A stretch of DNA of 64,000 nucleotides, taken from positions 1,896,501 to 1,960,500 of the forward strand of contig NZ_JAUSZA010000001.1 in NCBI RefSeq assembly GCF_030817215.1. Reading direction: 5' to 3'. Origin of the DNA: Paenibacillus sp. V4I3. Lineage in GTDB: Bacteria > Bacillota > Bacilli > Paenibacillales > NBRC-103111. The translations under genes were made by a program, and so were the position numbers. The notes under the pieces were generated by a model. That model saw only the letters and a list, made by a program, of their open reading frames with translations. It searched no databases and was not told the origin of the DNA. Position 1 is the first letter of the stretch. Every line of letters begins with the position of its first letter. Positions 53,628 through 62,058 of the stretch are shown in pieces.

Positions 53628-55007
53628 TCATCTACCTGCTTCTGATTGCTTCGAAAGGTTCACCTCCATATAAGTTGTCATGAGCGTAAGGAATAAACAA
53701 CAAGCAAAACACATAGCGCAGGCCGTGCTCATGATGGGCTTATACTTGCCGAAGGCAAGTCCGATGGCAATGCAGACAGTGGAGAAGACAATCAGGATAT
53801 TGCCCAGCCATAGCCATTGCTTGTAGGAGAATCGTACAGTGGTCTTGGTCATCTGCTCGGGAGGAGTTTTAGTAGAATTCCCACTGTCGCTGGGTGAAGC
53901 CACTGGATGAGATTGCTTCCGCTGCTTGATCTTCGCGGCAGCGAATAGGATACAGATGACGAAAGGCTGATATCCTAGGACGATGAGCGGCATGCTGAAA
54001 TTCGCGAAGGCGAGCAGCTCCGTGATACTCTTGAACGATAGAATCGTCGTAAACGCCACCAAGAGGGCGACCTGTTTGTTAATGACGGGATAGTTGCGCT
54101 CCTTGATGATCGAGCTAATGCCTAAGAGAATCGCTAAATATATTGCGATCATTTTGCAAGCTAGAACGGGTAACCAGATAGTCAGGAGAACGATATCAAG
54201 CCGATCGAGAAAATCCGTCACATGAATCATTTGCACCAAATTGTAAGCGGGATATATGAAATTCGCAGACATTTTCGGTCCCAAAACGGTAAGTACCAAA
54301 AAAATGATAAGCGTGAACAGGCAAATACCGAGCATGGATCCGTGTCGGATCGCAGAACGGATTTGATTGGCGTTGTACATCGTGTGCAGAAAGGCGCCGA
54401 GAATGAAAATATCACCTGCACTTCCGATGGCAAGCAGGTTGCTGAAGGCCAATTGTTTGAACGGAATTGTGAGAACAGGCATAGCGAGCCGAAGATTGAA
54501 TTCGTTCGATAGCAACAGCGGCATCGACAAAGTCGCGATGACGAAGAGAGGATAGAACATGTCGTTGACGCGAGCGACGATTTCAACGCTGCTTCTCCCA
54601 AAATAAATCAGATACAAACAGGGCACCAGAACTAAGATTTCGACGGGTGTGTTGTGCAGCAACAACGTGGAATTATATTTCGACGCGCAAGACATATCCT
54701 GTACGAGAATTTGCCAGAAGTGGAACAAAATTAAGAGATTGACGACAGTACCGCCCCAGCGCCCCAGCAAATGTATGGATATTTCGAAAATATTCCGCTT
54801 GGGAAACATCTTCACTAAATATCCGAAAAAGGCTGCAATCACAAATATATAGAAAACAGATAGGATATAGCTGAACCACGCATCCATCTCACTTACTCGA
54901 ATCAGTACATTTTGCAACGTTAAGATGCCTCCGCTTGTGATGACAGAAGAGGTCAGCCACGCCAGCTGTCTCTGGTTGATCACTTGTTTTTTATCCATGA
55001 AAGACAC
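53628..55007 (-). CDS. Spore germination receptor B subunit with C-terminal extension
   Basis: 459 residues, about 95 longer than usual for GerB proteins. The first 365 residues form the normal ten-helix domain (INQRQLAWLTSSVITSGGILTL ... LGYQPFVICILFAAAKI). The extra tail has a Ser/Thr/Pro linker and two more membrane helices (about 398-418 and 425-448). It is the last gene of an A-C-D-B operon on the minus strand, 57 bp after the small D-like gene. The tail could mimic or replace a D-type subunit. Confidence 0.88.
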   Translation of the reverse strand: MSFMDKKQVINQRQLAWLTSSVITSGGILTLQNVLIRVSEMDAWFSYILSVFYIFVIAAFFGYLVKMFPKRNIFEISIHLLGRWGGTVVNLLILFHFWQILVQDMSCASKYNSTLLLHNTPVEILVLVPCLYLIYFGRSSVEIVARVNDMFYPLFVIATLSMPLLLSNEFNLRLAMPVLTIPFKQLAFSNLLAIGSAGDIFILGAFLHTMYNANQIRSAIRHGSMLGICLFTLIIFLVLTVLGPKMSANFIYPAYNLVQMIHVTDFLDRLDIVLLTIWLPVLACKMIAIYLAILLGISSIIKERNYPVINKQVALLVAFTTILSFKSITELLAFANFSMPLIVLGYQPFVICILFAAAKIKQRKQSHPVASPSDSGNSTKTPPEQMTKTTVRFSYKQWLWLGNILIVFSTVCIAIGLAFGKYKPIMSTACAMCFACCLFLTLMTTYMEVNLSKQSEAGR

Positions 55008-55064
55008 CGCCTTTTCGATTGCTTCAAGGGCTGATCACTGAATGATTGATTTGTTGATTTGCGA

Positions 55065-55295
55065 TCAAATACCCATTAAATGACTAAACCAAGGGGAGAC
55101 CGTGTGGATAAAGAAGCGCGAAGGCATCGGAATGGGTACGTGTAAATATTTGGTCATGAAGAGTGCAAATGTGACAAAGGTAATTAGCCCATACGTCACC
55201 TTTACACTGCCTTTCTGCTGCTTAAGTACCTTGCGGTCTATCAAAAGACTGGCAATCATAATGAATAGAAAGCTCAGTATAAATATGCTGTTCAT
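55065..55295 (-). CDS. Small two-helix membrane protein, germination D-subunit-like
   Basis: 76 residues with two hydrophobic segments (IFILSFLFIMIASLLI and VTYGLITFVTFALFMTKYL) joined by a basic loop (DRKVLKQQKGSVK). Small two-helix D subunits accompany several Ger receptors and modulate them. Position 2 bp after the C subunit stop and inside the receptor operon supports this role. No other domain is seen. Confidence 0.7.
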   Translation of the reverse strand: MNSIFILSFLFIMIASLLIDRKVLKQQKGSVKVTYGLITFVTFALFMTKYLHVPIPMPSRFFIHTVSPWFSHLMGI

Positions 55296-55297
55296 CG

Positions 55298-56470
55298 CTA
55301 GCTCCCATCCTTGATCACATTCTGATTGATAAGACCGGTTTCAGTGATGGAGGCTTCAACCTTGATGCGGAATTCAGCTTCTTTAAACACATCTCGCCAC
55401 TGTTTTTTTAAACCATTGTTCCACGTATTAGGATGACTCCTCCAAACCATTAAACCCAATTGCGCTGAATCGGTCCCTTCCTTTTGCATTTGCTTAATGG
55501 CGGCTTGGACGCATTTCTTCACTTGCTCTGCGAATTTACGCTCCACCTTGTGGATGGCCTCCGGCTTGTTGAGATCTTGTTCGGATAAATCTTCACCAAT
55601 GACCCCTTTAGCCTCTATCGTAGCTTGAAAGATAACCTTGTCTCCTTGCAACACAGGTTTGATAGCTGTATGTCCTTCCTTAACGAGAATGGAGATATCT
55701 TTGCCTGATTCCAATGGAAAAGTGAGTAGATGTTCTCTAACATGGTTTTTTAGCCACATGAGTCCATTCGCCTCCTGGTTCCTGTAAATGCCAACCATTC
55801 GGTCTCCTTTGAACTGACCATAGCCGATTAACTGAATTTCTTGAGAGGGCTGCTTGGTTCCTTGGGATTCCTTGGGCTCGAGGTAACTTAAAATAGGATC
55901 ACTGTTAAAGCTAAGCGCAAGGCCAATTTCCTTCGTCGATGTCGCCATCGCACGGCGCGATTTGGTTATTTCGCGAATGACTTCGGAGGGAAAACGTTCA
56001 AACTTGGGCTCCGCATTCAGAAGGTCGTAGCCTCTGCCCTTCGTCACGACCAGAAAACAGGTCAGCCGGCTCTCCGGTGTGCGCGCCGCATCGTCAAACA
56101 TGATCGCAATGCCTGCTTTGGCAAGCTTTTCGCCAATGACGATCGTGCGCCGATGTGATAGAAACAATCTGCGCGACATTCGCATCTGCAGCTTACTCGT
56201 TGCTTCGCGTATCGTCGTTCCGACCTCCGAATCTATATAGTAACTTTTGCCTCCGCTCGTACCGCCTCCACCCCCGCTGGCGCCACCCATGGAACCGGGG
56301 AGGGGTAACATATAGGTAACGCGATACTTGCCGTCGTCCTCCAGATCAACGGAAGAGGTGAGCACAAAGGCGATATCGTTGGTTTCTGTACGATCCCAAC
56401 AGCCTGTCAGGAATGTCAGCATGAGGGTGATCATCATCCCAAACACAAAAAGACGCCTACGATGAGTCAT
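55298..56470 (-). CDS. Spore germination receptor C subunit, lipoprotein (GerC family)
   Basis: 390 residues from ATG 56470, which has GAGGAGGG at 9 bp; M at 56503 is possible. The lipobox LTFLTGC is followed by WDRTETND, the conserved block after the lipid Cys in GerC. A Gly-rich insertion (GGASGGGGGTSGG) near residue 55 is unusual. The gene overlaps the A subunit gene by 14 bp. Confidence 0.9.
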   Translation of the reverse strand: MTHRRRLFVFGMMITLMLTFLTGCWDRTETNDIAFVLTSSVDLEDDGKYRVTYMLPLPGSMGGASGGGGGTSGGKSYYIDSEVGTTIREATSKLQMRMSRRLFLSHRRTIVIGEKLAKAGIAIMFDDAARTPESRLTCFLVVTKGRGYDLLNAEPKFERFPSEVIREITKSRRAMATSTKEIGLALSFNSDPILSYLEPKESQGTKQPSQEIQLIGYGQFKGDRMVGIYRNQEANGLMWLKNHVREHLLTFPLESGKDISILVKEGHTAIKPVLQGDKVIFQATIEAKGVIGEDLSEQDLNKPEAIHKVERKFAEQVKKCVQAAIKQMQKEGTDSAQLGLMVWRSHPNTWNNGLKKQWRDVFKEAEFRIKVEASITETGLINQNVIKDGS

Positions 56471-58133
56471 CTGAGTTGCCCTCCTCACTCGCTTTATGCT
56501 CATGCTGAATTCTTCTTCCGGTTACGCCTCCGTCCTCCTCGATTTGCTGAGGCAGCTTGTGATCCATGCGCTGTGTGTCTTGAATCGCCATAAATGCAGG
56601 ACGTTTCTCCATCGCCCACAAAGGAGAGCGAACCAGCGCATCCTGTAAGTCTCCAGCGGATAACGGTCCTAATGGGGATAAATATGGCACTCCGAAGGAA
56701 CGTAAATTCGCCATATGTCCGAACAAAATCAGCAAGCAGAAGATGATTCCGTAGAAACCGAATACAGAGGCAACGATTAGAAAGGGAAAACGCAGCATCC
56801 GAATAGCGATAGCGCCGTTATAACGCGGGATGGTGAATGAAGCAATCCCTGTAATGGATACGACGATGACAATCGGTGCGGATACGATGCCGGCTTGGAC
56901 AGCGGCTTGTCCAACAACGAGCGCACCCAAGATGGAGACAGCGGAGCCAACCGCTTTGGGCAATCGAATACCTGCTTCGCGTAAGGCTTCGAATGTAATT
57001 TCCATGATGAACGCCTCAACAACGGCAGGGAACGGAATCGCTTCGCGGGCGGCAGCAACACTTAACATCAGTGTTGTCGGTAGTAGTTCATGGTGGTACG
57101 TCGTTATAGCGACATACAGAGCAGGTGCCGTGAGCGACAGAAATAAGAAAATGTATCGCAGCAAGCGTAATAGTGTACCGATTTGGAATCGCTCATAATA
57201 ATCCTCACTCGCTTGCATAACCTGTATGAACACGAACGGGACAATGAGTGCAAAGGGTGTGCCATCAACGAGGATGGCTACTCGTCCTTGCAGGAGAGCA
57301 CTGGCGATGACGTCCGGACGCTCCGTATTTTGGATCTGTGGAAAGGGTGAATACGCATCATCTTGGATGAGTTCTTCAATTATGCCTGATTCCATAATGG
57401 CATCGATCTTAATGAGCTCGAGCCTCTTAACCACTTCCTCGACAAGGGATGGCATCGCCAAGTCGTCAAGATAACAGATGACGAGATTGGTATTGCTCTC
57501 TTTGCCAACACTCATGGATTTCATCTTGAGTCGAGGTGTCTTCAATTTGCGGCGGATCATTGAGGTGTTCGATCGGATACTCTCTACGAACCCTTCCTTT
57601 GGTCCGCGTACGACGGTTTCCGTCTCCGGCTCGCCAACGGAGCGCTTCTCTGTACCGCGAATACCAAGCAGAATGGCTTTCGCGTTGCCTTCTACGAGAA
57701 GAGCGGCATCCCCGCCGAGAACGGACACGAGCAGGTCTCCGTAATTATCGGAGATCTGTGTCTGAGACACGGGCAGTATCGTGCCCGCGATGCGGTCGAT
57801 TGATGTTTCGCCGCCACCCAGGAGCATTAACGATTTCATCGTTTCGTTGAGCAGTTGGGTGTTGGTGAGTCCATCAACGAAGAGCAGCAATGCCGGAATG
57901 TGCGGCTCTATCTCGAATTCACGGACGACAACATCAGAGCAGTCCTGAAACATGGCTTTAATAAATTCATGATTTTCATGTAGAAGAAGAGATATTTTAG
58001 TTTGCTTAAGCTCTTCGATGAAGTGATAGTCTAACGAATCACTAAGCTCAGATTGCTCATTATTCTCACCCAGTCTATCTGATGGGCGTTTACGCAGGAT
58101 ACTTTTCATCAATTGTTTGGATGCTTTAACCAT
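56457..58133 (-). CDS. Spore germination receptor A subunit (GerA family)
   Basis: 558 residues from ATG 58133, which follows AGGAGGG at 8 bp; the frame is open 69 codons further upstream without a site. Family blocks: LLFVDGLTNTQLLNETM, RGPKEGFVESIRSNTSMIRRKL, RPDVIASALLQGRVAILVDGTPFALIVP and REAGIRLPKAVGSAVSILGALVVGQAAV, then the C-terminal membrane helices. The first 60 residues are a charged extension absent from operon 1's A subunit. It opens the A-C-D-B operon. Confidence 0.92.
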   Translation of the reverse strand: MVKASKQLMKSILRKRPSDRLGENNEQSELSDSLDYHFIEELKQTKISLLLHENHEFIKAMFQDCSDVVVREFEIEPHIPALLLFVDGLTNTQLLNETMKSLMLLGGGETSIDRIAGTILPVSQTQISDNYGDLLVSVLGGDAALLVEGNAKAILLGIRGTEKRSVGEPETETVVRGPKEGFVESIRSNTSMIRRKLKTPRLKMKSMSVGKESNTNLVICYLDDLAMPSLVEEVVKRLELIKIDAIMESGIIEELIQDDAYSPFPQIQNTERPDVIASALLQGRVAILVDGTPFALIVPFVFIQVMQASEDYYERFQIGTLLRLLRYIFLFLSLTAPALYVAITTYHHELLPTTLMLSVAAAREAIPFPAVVEAFIMEITFEALREAGIRLPKAVGSAVSILGALVVGQAAVQAGIVSAPIVIVVSITGIASFTIPRYNGAIAIRMLRFPFLIVASVFGFYGIIFCLLILFGHMANLRSFGVPYLSPLGPLSAGDLQDALVRSPLWAMEKRPAFMAIQDTQRMDHKLPQQIEEDGGVTGRRIQHEHKASEEGNSDDSS

Positions 58134-58390
58134 GCGTGGGGCCCTCCTGCTGCAATCTGGATGAAGATTATAGGAATGTGTTTCATATTTTTCTCGAAAT
58201 GAAAGGATTTTATTACGAAAGTTGGAAAATTTTATTCGGTGGAGCCCGAACTGTAGGATGGGTATAGATGAGTAGCGCTTGGCAAAAGCTATCAGGACAA
58301 GAAATTGCGGGGAAATTTTCGCACCAAATTTGACCAACACGCTCGTTCTTAACGACGGCGTAAATCGTTTATCTTTTTTTGGCAGAGGAG

Positions 58391-59827
58391 ATGGAGTTTT
58401 TGTTGTGGGTTATCATACTACTGCTGCTATTCATTTTTCAGACCGCAACGATTCTGATCGGCGAATACAAACGGCCAGCTAAAACGGTAGCCTGGCTGCT
58501 CGTTTTGTTTATTTTTCCAATCATCGGATTTATCATGTACTATTTCTTAGCCAAGGAATATACACAAAGGAAAATGGTTCGGCGCAGAGGACGTCGCAAA
58601 ATGGATGAAATGAAACATCAATGGATGTATAAGGAATCGGCTGCGATTGCGAATAATGCGGAGAGTTATCAGCTGTTTGAAGAGTCGCGTCTTTGTGGAC
58701 TGCTCCATAACATTCCGGGCTCACCCATTACTCAGAAGAATCGAGTTGAAGTGCTGACTAATGCGGAAGTCACTTACGAGGCTATGATAAAGGCGATTGA
58801 ACAAGCGAGAAGTCATATACATTTTGAATTTTATACCATAAGACATGATGAAACCGGTGTGAGATTTCAAGAAGTTCTAATTCGTAAGGCGAAGGAGGGT
58901 GTCAAGGTCAGAGTTATTTATGACGGGGTAGGCAGTTATACGCTTTCAGCGGCTTACATAAATAAGTTTAAGCAAGCCGGGGTTGAAGTGCATCCTTTTT
59001 TGCGTCCGCTCATTGCATTCTTCGATAAACGAATGAACTACCGCAATCATCGGAAAATCATTGTCGTTGATGGATTGGTGGGGTTCGTTGGCGGTATTAA
59101 TATTGCCGATGAGTACTTAGGGAAAGATCGAAAGCTTGGTTTCTGGCGGGATACCCATCTCATGCTGCACGGGGATTCAGTATATTATTTGCAGCAGACA
59201 TTTATGACAGACTGGATGTTCGTTAGCAGGGAGCGATTGGCTGAAAAATCGTTATTTCCTGAGCATCATGAACCGCAAGCCTCGTTGGTCCAGGTTATTT
59301 CAAGCGGTCCAGATGCCCACTGGGATGCTATTCAGGAGATGTTCTTCGCAGGTATTATAGCAGCTAAGAAGCGAATTTACATGACAACGCCATATTTTAT
59401 TCCGGATCCCAGTATCACTATGGCACTCAAAACAGCGGTAATCAGCGGCGTTGATGTCCGTATTATTCTCCCTTACAAATCAGATTCCCAAATCGTTCAG
59501 TACGCATCGCGATCCTATCTGCTTGAACTGATGCAGGCGGGAGTACAGTTCTATTTATATCGCAAAGGCTTCATGCACGCTAAGGTCATGATTATTGACC
59601 ACTTGATGGCTACAGTAGGTACGGCGAATGTGGATATGCGCAGCTTTTTTAGCAACTTTGAATTGAATGCTGTGATGTTTAATAAGGATGAGATTGAGCG
59701 TTTAGAGGCTGACTTTTTAATGGATTTGAAGGATAGTGATGAGTTGAAATTAGCCCAATTTGAGATGAGGTCCCGCATGGAAAAGGGGAAGGAAGTCATT
59801 GCCCGATTATTATCTCCCTTGTTCTAA
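58391..59827 (+). CDS. cls: Cardiolipin synthase
   Basis: 478 residues, close to Bacillus subtilis ClsA (482). Two N-terminal membrane helices (LLWVIILLLLFIFQ and TVAWLLVLFIFPIIGFIMYYF) precede two phospholipase D domains with HKD motifs HRKIIVVDG (about residue 218) and HAKVMIIDH (about 396). It condenses phosphatidylglycerol into cardiolipin. ATG 58391 abuts GAGGAG, so a TTG at 58400 or 58403 with better spacing may be the true start; the protein would lose only three or four residues. Confidence 0.9.
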   Translation: MEFLLWVIILLLLFIFQTATILIGEYKRPAKTVAWLLVLFIFPIIGFIMYYFLAKEYTQRKMVRRRGRRKMDEMKHQWMYKESAAIANNAESYQLFEESRLCGLLHNIPGSPITQKNRVEVLTNAEVTYEAMIKAIEQARSHIHFEFYTIRHDETGVRFQEVLIRKAKEGVKVRVIYDGVGSYTLSAAYINKFKQAGVEVHPFLRPLIAFFDKRMNYRNHRKIIVVDGLVGFVGGINIADEYLGKDRKLGFWRDTHLMLHGDSVYYLQQTFMTDWMFVSRERLAEKSLFPEHHEPQASLVQVISSGPDAHWDAIQEMFFAGIIAAKKRIYMTTPYFIPDPSITMALKTAVISGVDVRIILPYKSDSQIVQYASRSYLLELMQAGVQFYLYRKGFMHAKVMIIDHLMATVGTANVDMRSFFSNFELNAVMFNKDEIERLEADFLMDLKDSDELKLAQFEMRSRMEKGKEVIARLLSPLF

Positions 59828-59855
59828 TAGAGTAGTTCTGTTAGAGGCTACTAAA

Positions 59856-60749
59856 TTATTTTAGACGCTCTATGATGGCGTTCAAATTTTGTGGAGGGAC
59901 CTTCTCAATGAGGTCACCATATGTTCTCAAACGGTTCATTACCGTATGTAAGTTGAAATCACGAATGTTAGGACGCAGCTCAACCTCTTTCCATAATAGG
60001 GGGGTGGAAACAGAGGCGTCCTTTTTGGCGCGTGGTGTATAAGGAGCGGATAATGTTTTTCCATACCAGTGTTGTAGGTAGTCTACATAAATTCTATCGC
60101 CGCGATTTTTCTTGAACCTTTCGATGGTAAAAAGATTAGGATATTTTTTCACGACAAAGGCGCCTATAAAATGACCGATACGGCGAAGCTGTTCAAATGT
60201 GTAGCCATGCTGAATAGGGATGTAGATCTGAACACCTGTAGCCCCTGAGGTTTTGGGAACCGACTGAATATGCAGGGAATCCAACACTTCTCCAATGATG
60301 TGGGCAGCCTCCATAATACGCGGCTCTTCCTCTAGCGAAGGATCGATATCGATCACCCATTCTGCTGGCAGCGTCTCGCCAATTCGGTGGAAGGAAGGAT
60401 GAAACTCCAAACAAGCCAAATTTCCCAGCCATATAAGGGTGGGTAACGAGTCTAGATTGATGTAATTAATGCCATCCAGCGGCGCCAGCTTCACGAAGCT
60501 AGGTACCGGATCGGGGGCATTTTTTTGATAAAAGGATTTTTCGTTATACCCATTAGGAAAACGAATGGTTGTTAAGTGGCGATTTCGGCAATAACGCAGC
60601 AGGAAAGGAGACAACTCAGTTAATTTAGCGAGATAATCGGCCTTGGTAATGCCCGTTTCAGGCCATAAAAGCTTGTTCGGGTTCGTAATAGTCAGCTCAT
60701 GCCCTTCCACGAGCAGCGTTCCTTTGGTTCCTTTGCTTGTGACCGCCAT
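59856..60749 (-). CDS. LigD-type polymerase domain protein, stand-alone
   Basis: 297 residues corresponding to the polymerase/primase module of the bacterial NHEJ ligase LigD (archaeo-eukaryotic primase fold). Motifs: ITNPNKLLWPETGITKADYL, SFYQKNAPDPVPSF, catalytic WVIDIDPSLE (Asp134, Asp136) and TSGATGVQIYIPI. No ligase or phosphoesterase module is fused and no ku gene is in view. It would add ribonucleotides or deoxynucleotides at break ends. It is convergent with cls, with no clear terminator between. Confidence 0.88.
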   Translation of the reverse strand: MAVTSKGTKGTLLVEGHELTITNPNKLLWPETGITKADYLAKLTELSPFLLRYCRNRHLTTIRFPNGYNEKSFYQKNAPDPVPSFVKLAPLDGINYINLDSLPTLIWLGNLACLEFHPSFHRIGETLPAEWVIDIDPSLEEEPRIMEAAHIIGEVLDSLHIQSVPKTSGATGVQIYIPIQHGYTFEQLRRIGHFIGAFVVKKYPNLFTIERFKKNRGDRIYVDYLQHWYGKTLSAPYTPRAKKDASVSTPLLWKEVELRPNIRDFNLHTVMNRLRTYGDLIEKVPPQNLNAIIERLK

Positions 60750-60809
60750 GTATAATTCGTCCCTCCTGATATGGATTTACATCCGATTATTCCCCGTGAG
60801 GAGGGATCT

Positions 60810-60856
60810 CAAACTGTCTCTGAGAAGTCCTTTTCGGACTTCTCAGAGACAGTTTG
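60810..60856. repeat. 21-bp perfect inverted repeat at the head of the tandem array
   Basis: Arms 60810-60830 and 60836-60856 are exact reverse complements with a TTTTC loop. The inner part is the GAGAAGTCC/GGACTTCTC stem found in later units; only this copy extends to 21 bp. Confidence 0.8.
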
Positions 60857-61748
60857 CTACTTTATGACGTTGAGAAGTCTATTTCGGCTCTCTCAGCATT
60901 CATTTGTCGGTAAACAAGCATCTTTCTGTCTCTGAGAAGTCTTTTTCGGACTTCTCAGCAACACTTTGCTACTTAATCGACGGTGAGAAGTCCATTTCGG
61001 CTCTCTCAGCATTCATTTGTCAGTTAACAAGCATCCTTCTGGCTCTGAGAAGTCCTTTTCGGACTTCTCAGCAACACTTTGCTACTTTATCGACGTTGAG
61101 AAGTCTATTTCGGCTCTTTCAGCATCATTTGTCGGTTAACAAGCATCCTTCTGGCTTCGAGAAGTCCTTTTCGGACTTCTCAGCAACACTTTGCTACTTT
61201 ATCGACGGTGAGAAGTCCATTTCGGCTCTCTCAGCATTCATTTGTCAGTTAACAAGCATCCTTCTGGCTTCGAGAAGTCGTTTTCGAACTTCTCAGCAAC
61301 ACTTTGCTACTTTATCGACGGTGAGTAGTCCATTTCGGCTCTCTCAACATACATTTGTGGTTAACAAGCATCCTTCTGGCTTCGAGAAGTCGATTTCGGA
61401 CTTCTCAGCAACACTTTGCTATCTTATCGACGTTGAGAAGTTCATTTCGGCTCTCTCAGCATTCATTTGTCAGTTAACAAGCATCCTTCTGGCTTCGAGA
61501 AGTCTTTTTCGGACTTCTCAGCAACACTTTGCTACTTTATCGACGTTGAGAAGTCTATTTCGGCTCTTTCAGCATCATTTGTCGGTTAACAAGCATCCTT
61601 CTGGCTTCGAGAAGTCCTTTTCGGACTTCTCAGCAACACTTTGCTACTTTATCGACGTTGAGAAGTCTATTTTGGCTCTCTCAGCATTCATTTGTGGTTA
61701 ACAAGCATCATTCTGGCTTCGAGGAGTACTTTTCGGACTTCTCAGCAA
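60822..61748. repeat. Tandem array of eight 112/113-bp hairpin repeats plus a partial ninth
   Basis: Units start at 60822, 60934, 61047, 61159, 61272, 61384, 61497, 61609 and 61721, so the period alternates 112 and 113 bp. Each holds stem 1 (GAGAAGTCC-TTTTC-GGACTTCTC), an AGCAACACTTTGCTACTTTA linker, then a second half GAGAAGTCxATTTCGGCTCTCTC and a TGTCxGTTAACAAGCATCC block. Units 3 and 7 are almost identical, as are 2 and 4, showing dimer-level copying of 225 bp. The whole gene-free stretch 60750-62058 consists of this array, a degenerate tail with one more half-unit near 61852-61880, and a leader for the next gene. Confidence 0.9.
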
Positions 61749-62058
61749 AGGTGAGAGCTCGAAAACCGAGCTTTCGCTGAGCAGTGACTGACATGGACTC
61801 GGAAAACGTGCCTAAAAGTAGATAGAACCGTGGGAGGTTGTCATTTGAAGGTTGAGAAGTCGATTTACGAGCTTTCAGCTGAGGTGGAGGGTTTGGCGTA
61901 GGTGCAAAAGCTCGAAACCAAGCCTTCACAAGCAGCACTTCGCAGAAGCTAACGTATTCTTGCTTAAAAAAAATTGTCCACCTTATCACAAATGATAAAA
62001 CCGCTTGCAGCTCCACGTCGTTACCTTAGATAGAAAATTTAAGGAGGAGTAATCGAGC

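Noticed and set aside
60904..61701. 265-codon open frame with a 75-residue period across the tandem array
   Set aside because: It starts at a TTG with no ribosome site, its open state follows from the 225-bp dimer period, and the DNA conservation is at the hairpin stems, not at codon positions.
60822..61748. CRISPR array
   Set aside because: Units are 112/113 bp and conserved along their whole length; there are no short repeats with unique spacers and no cas genes.
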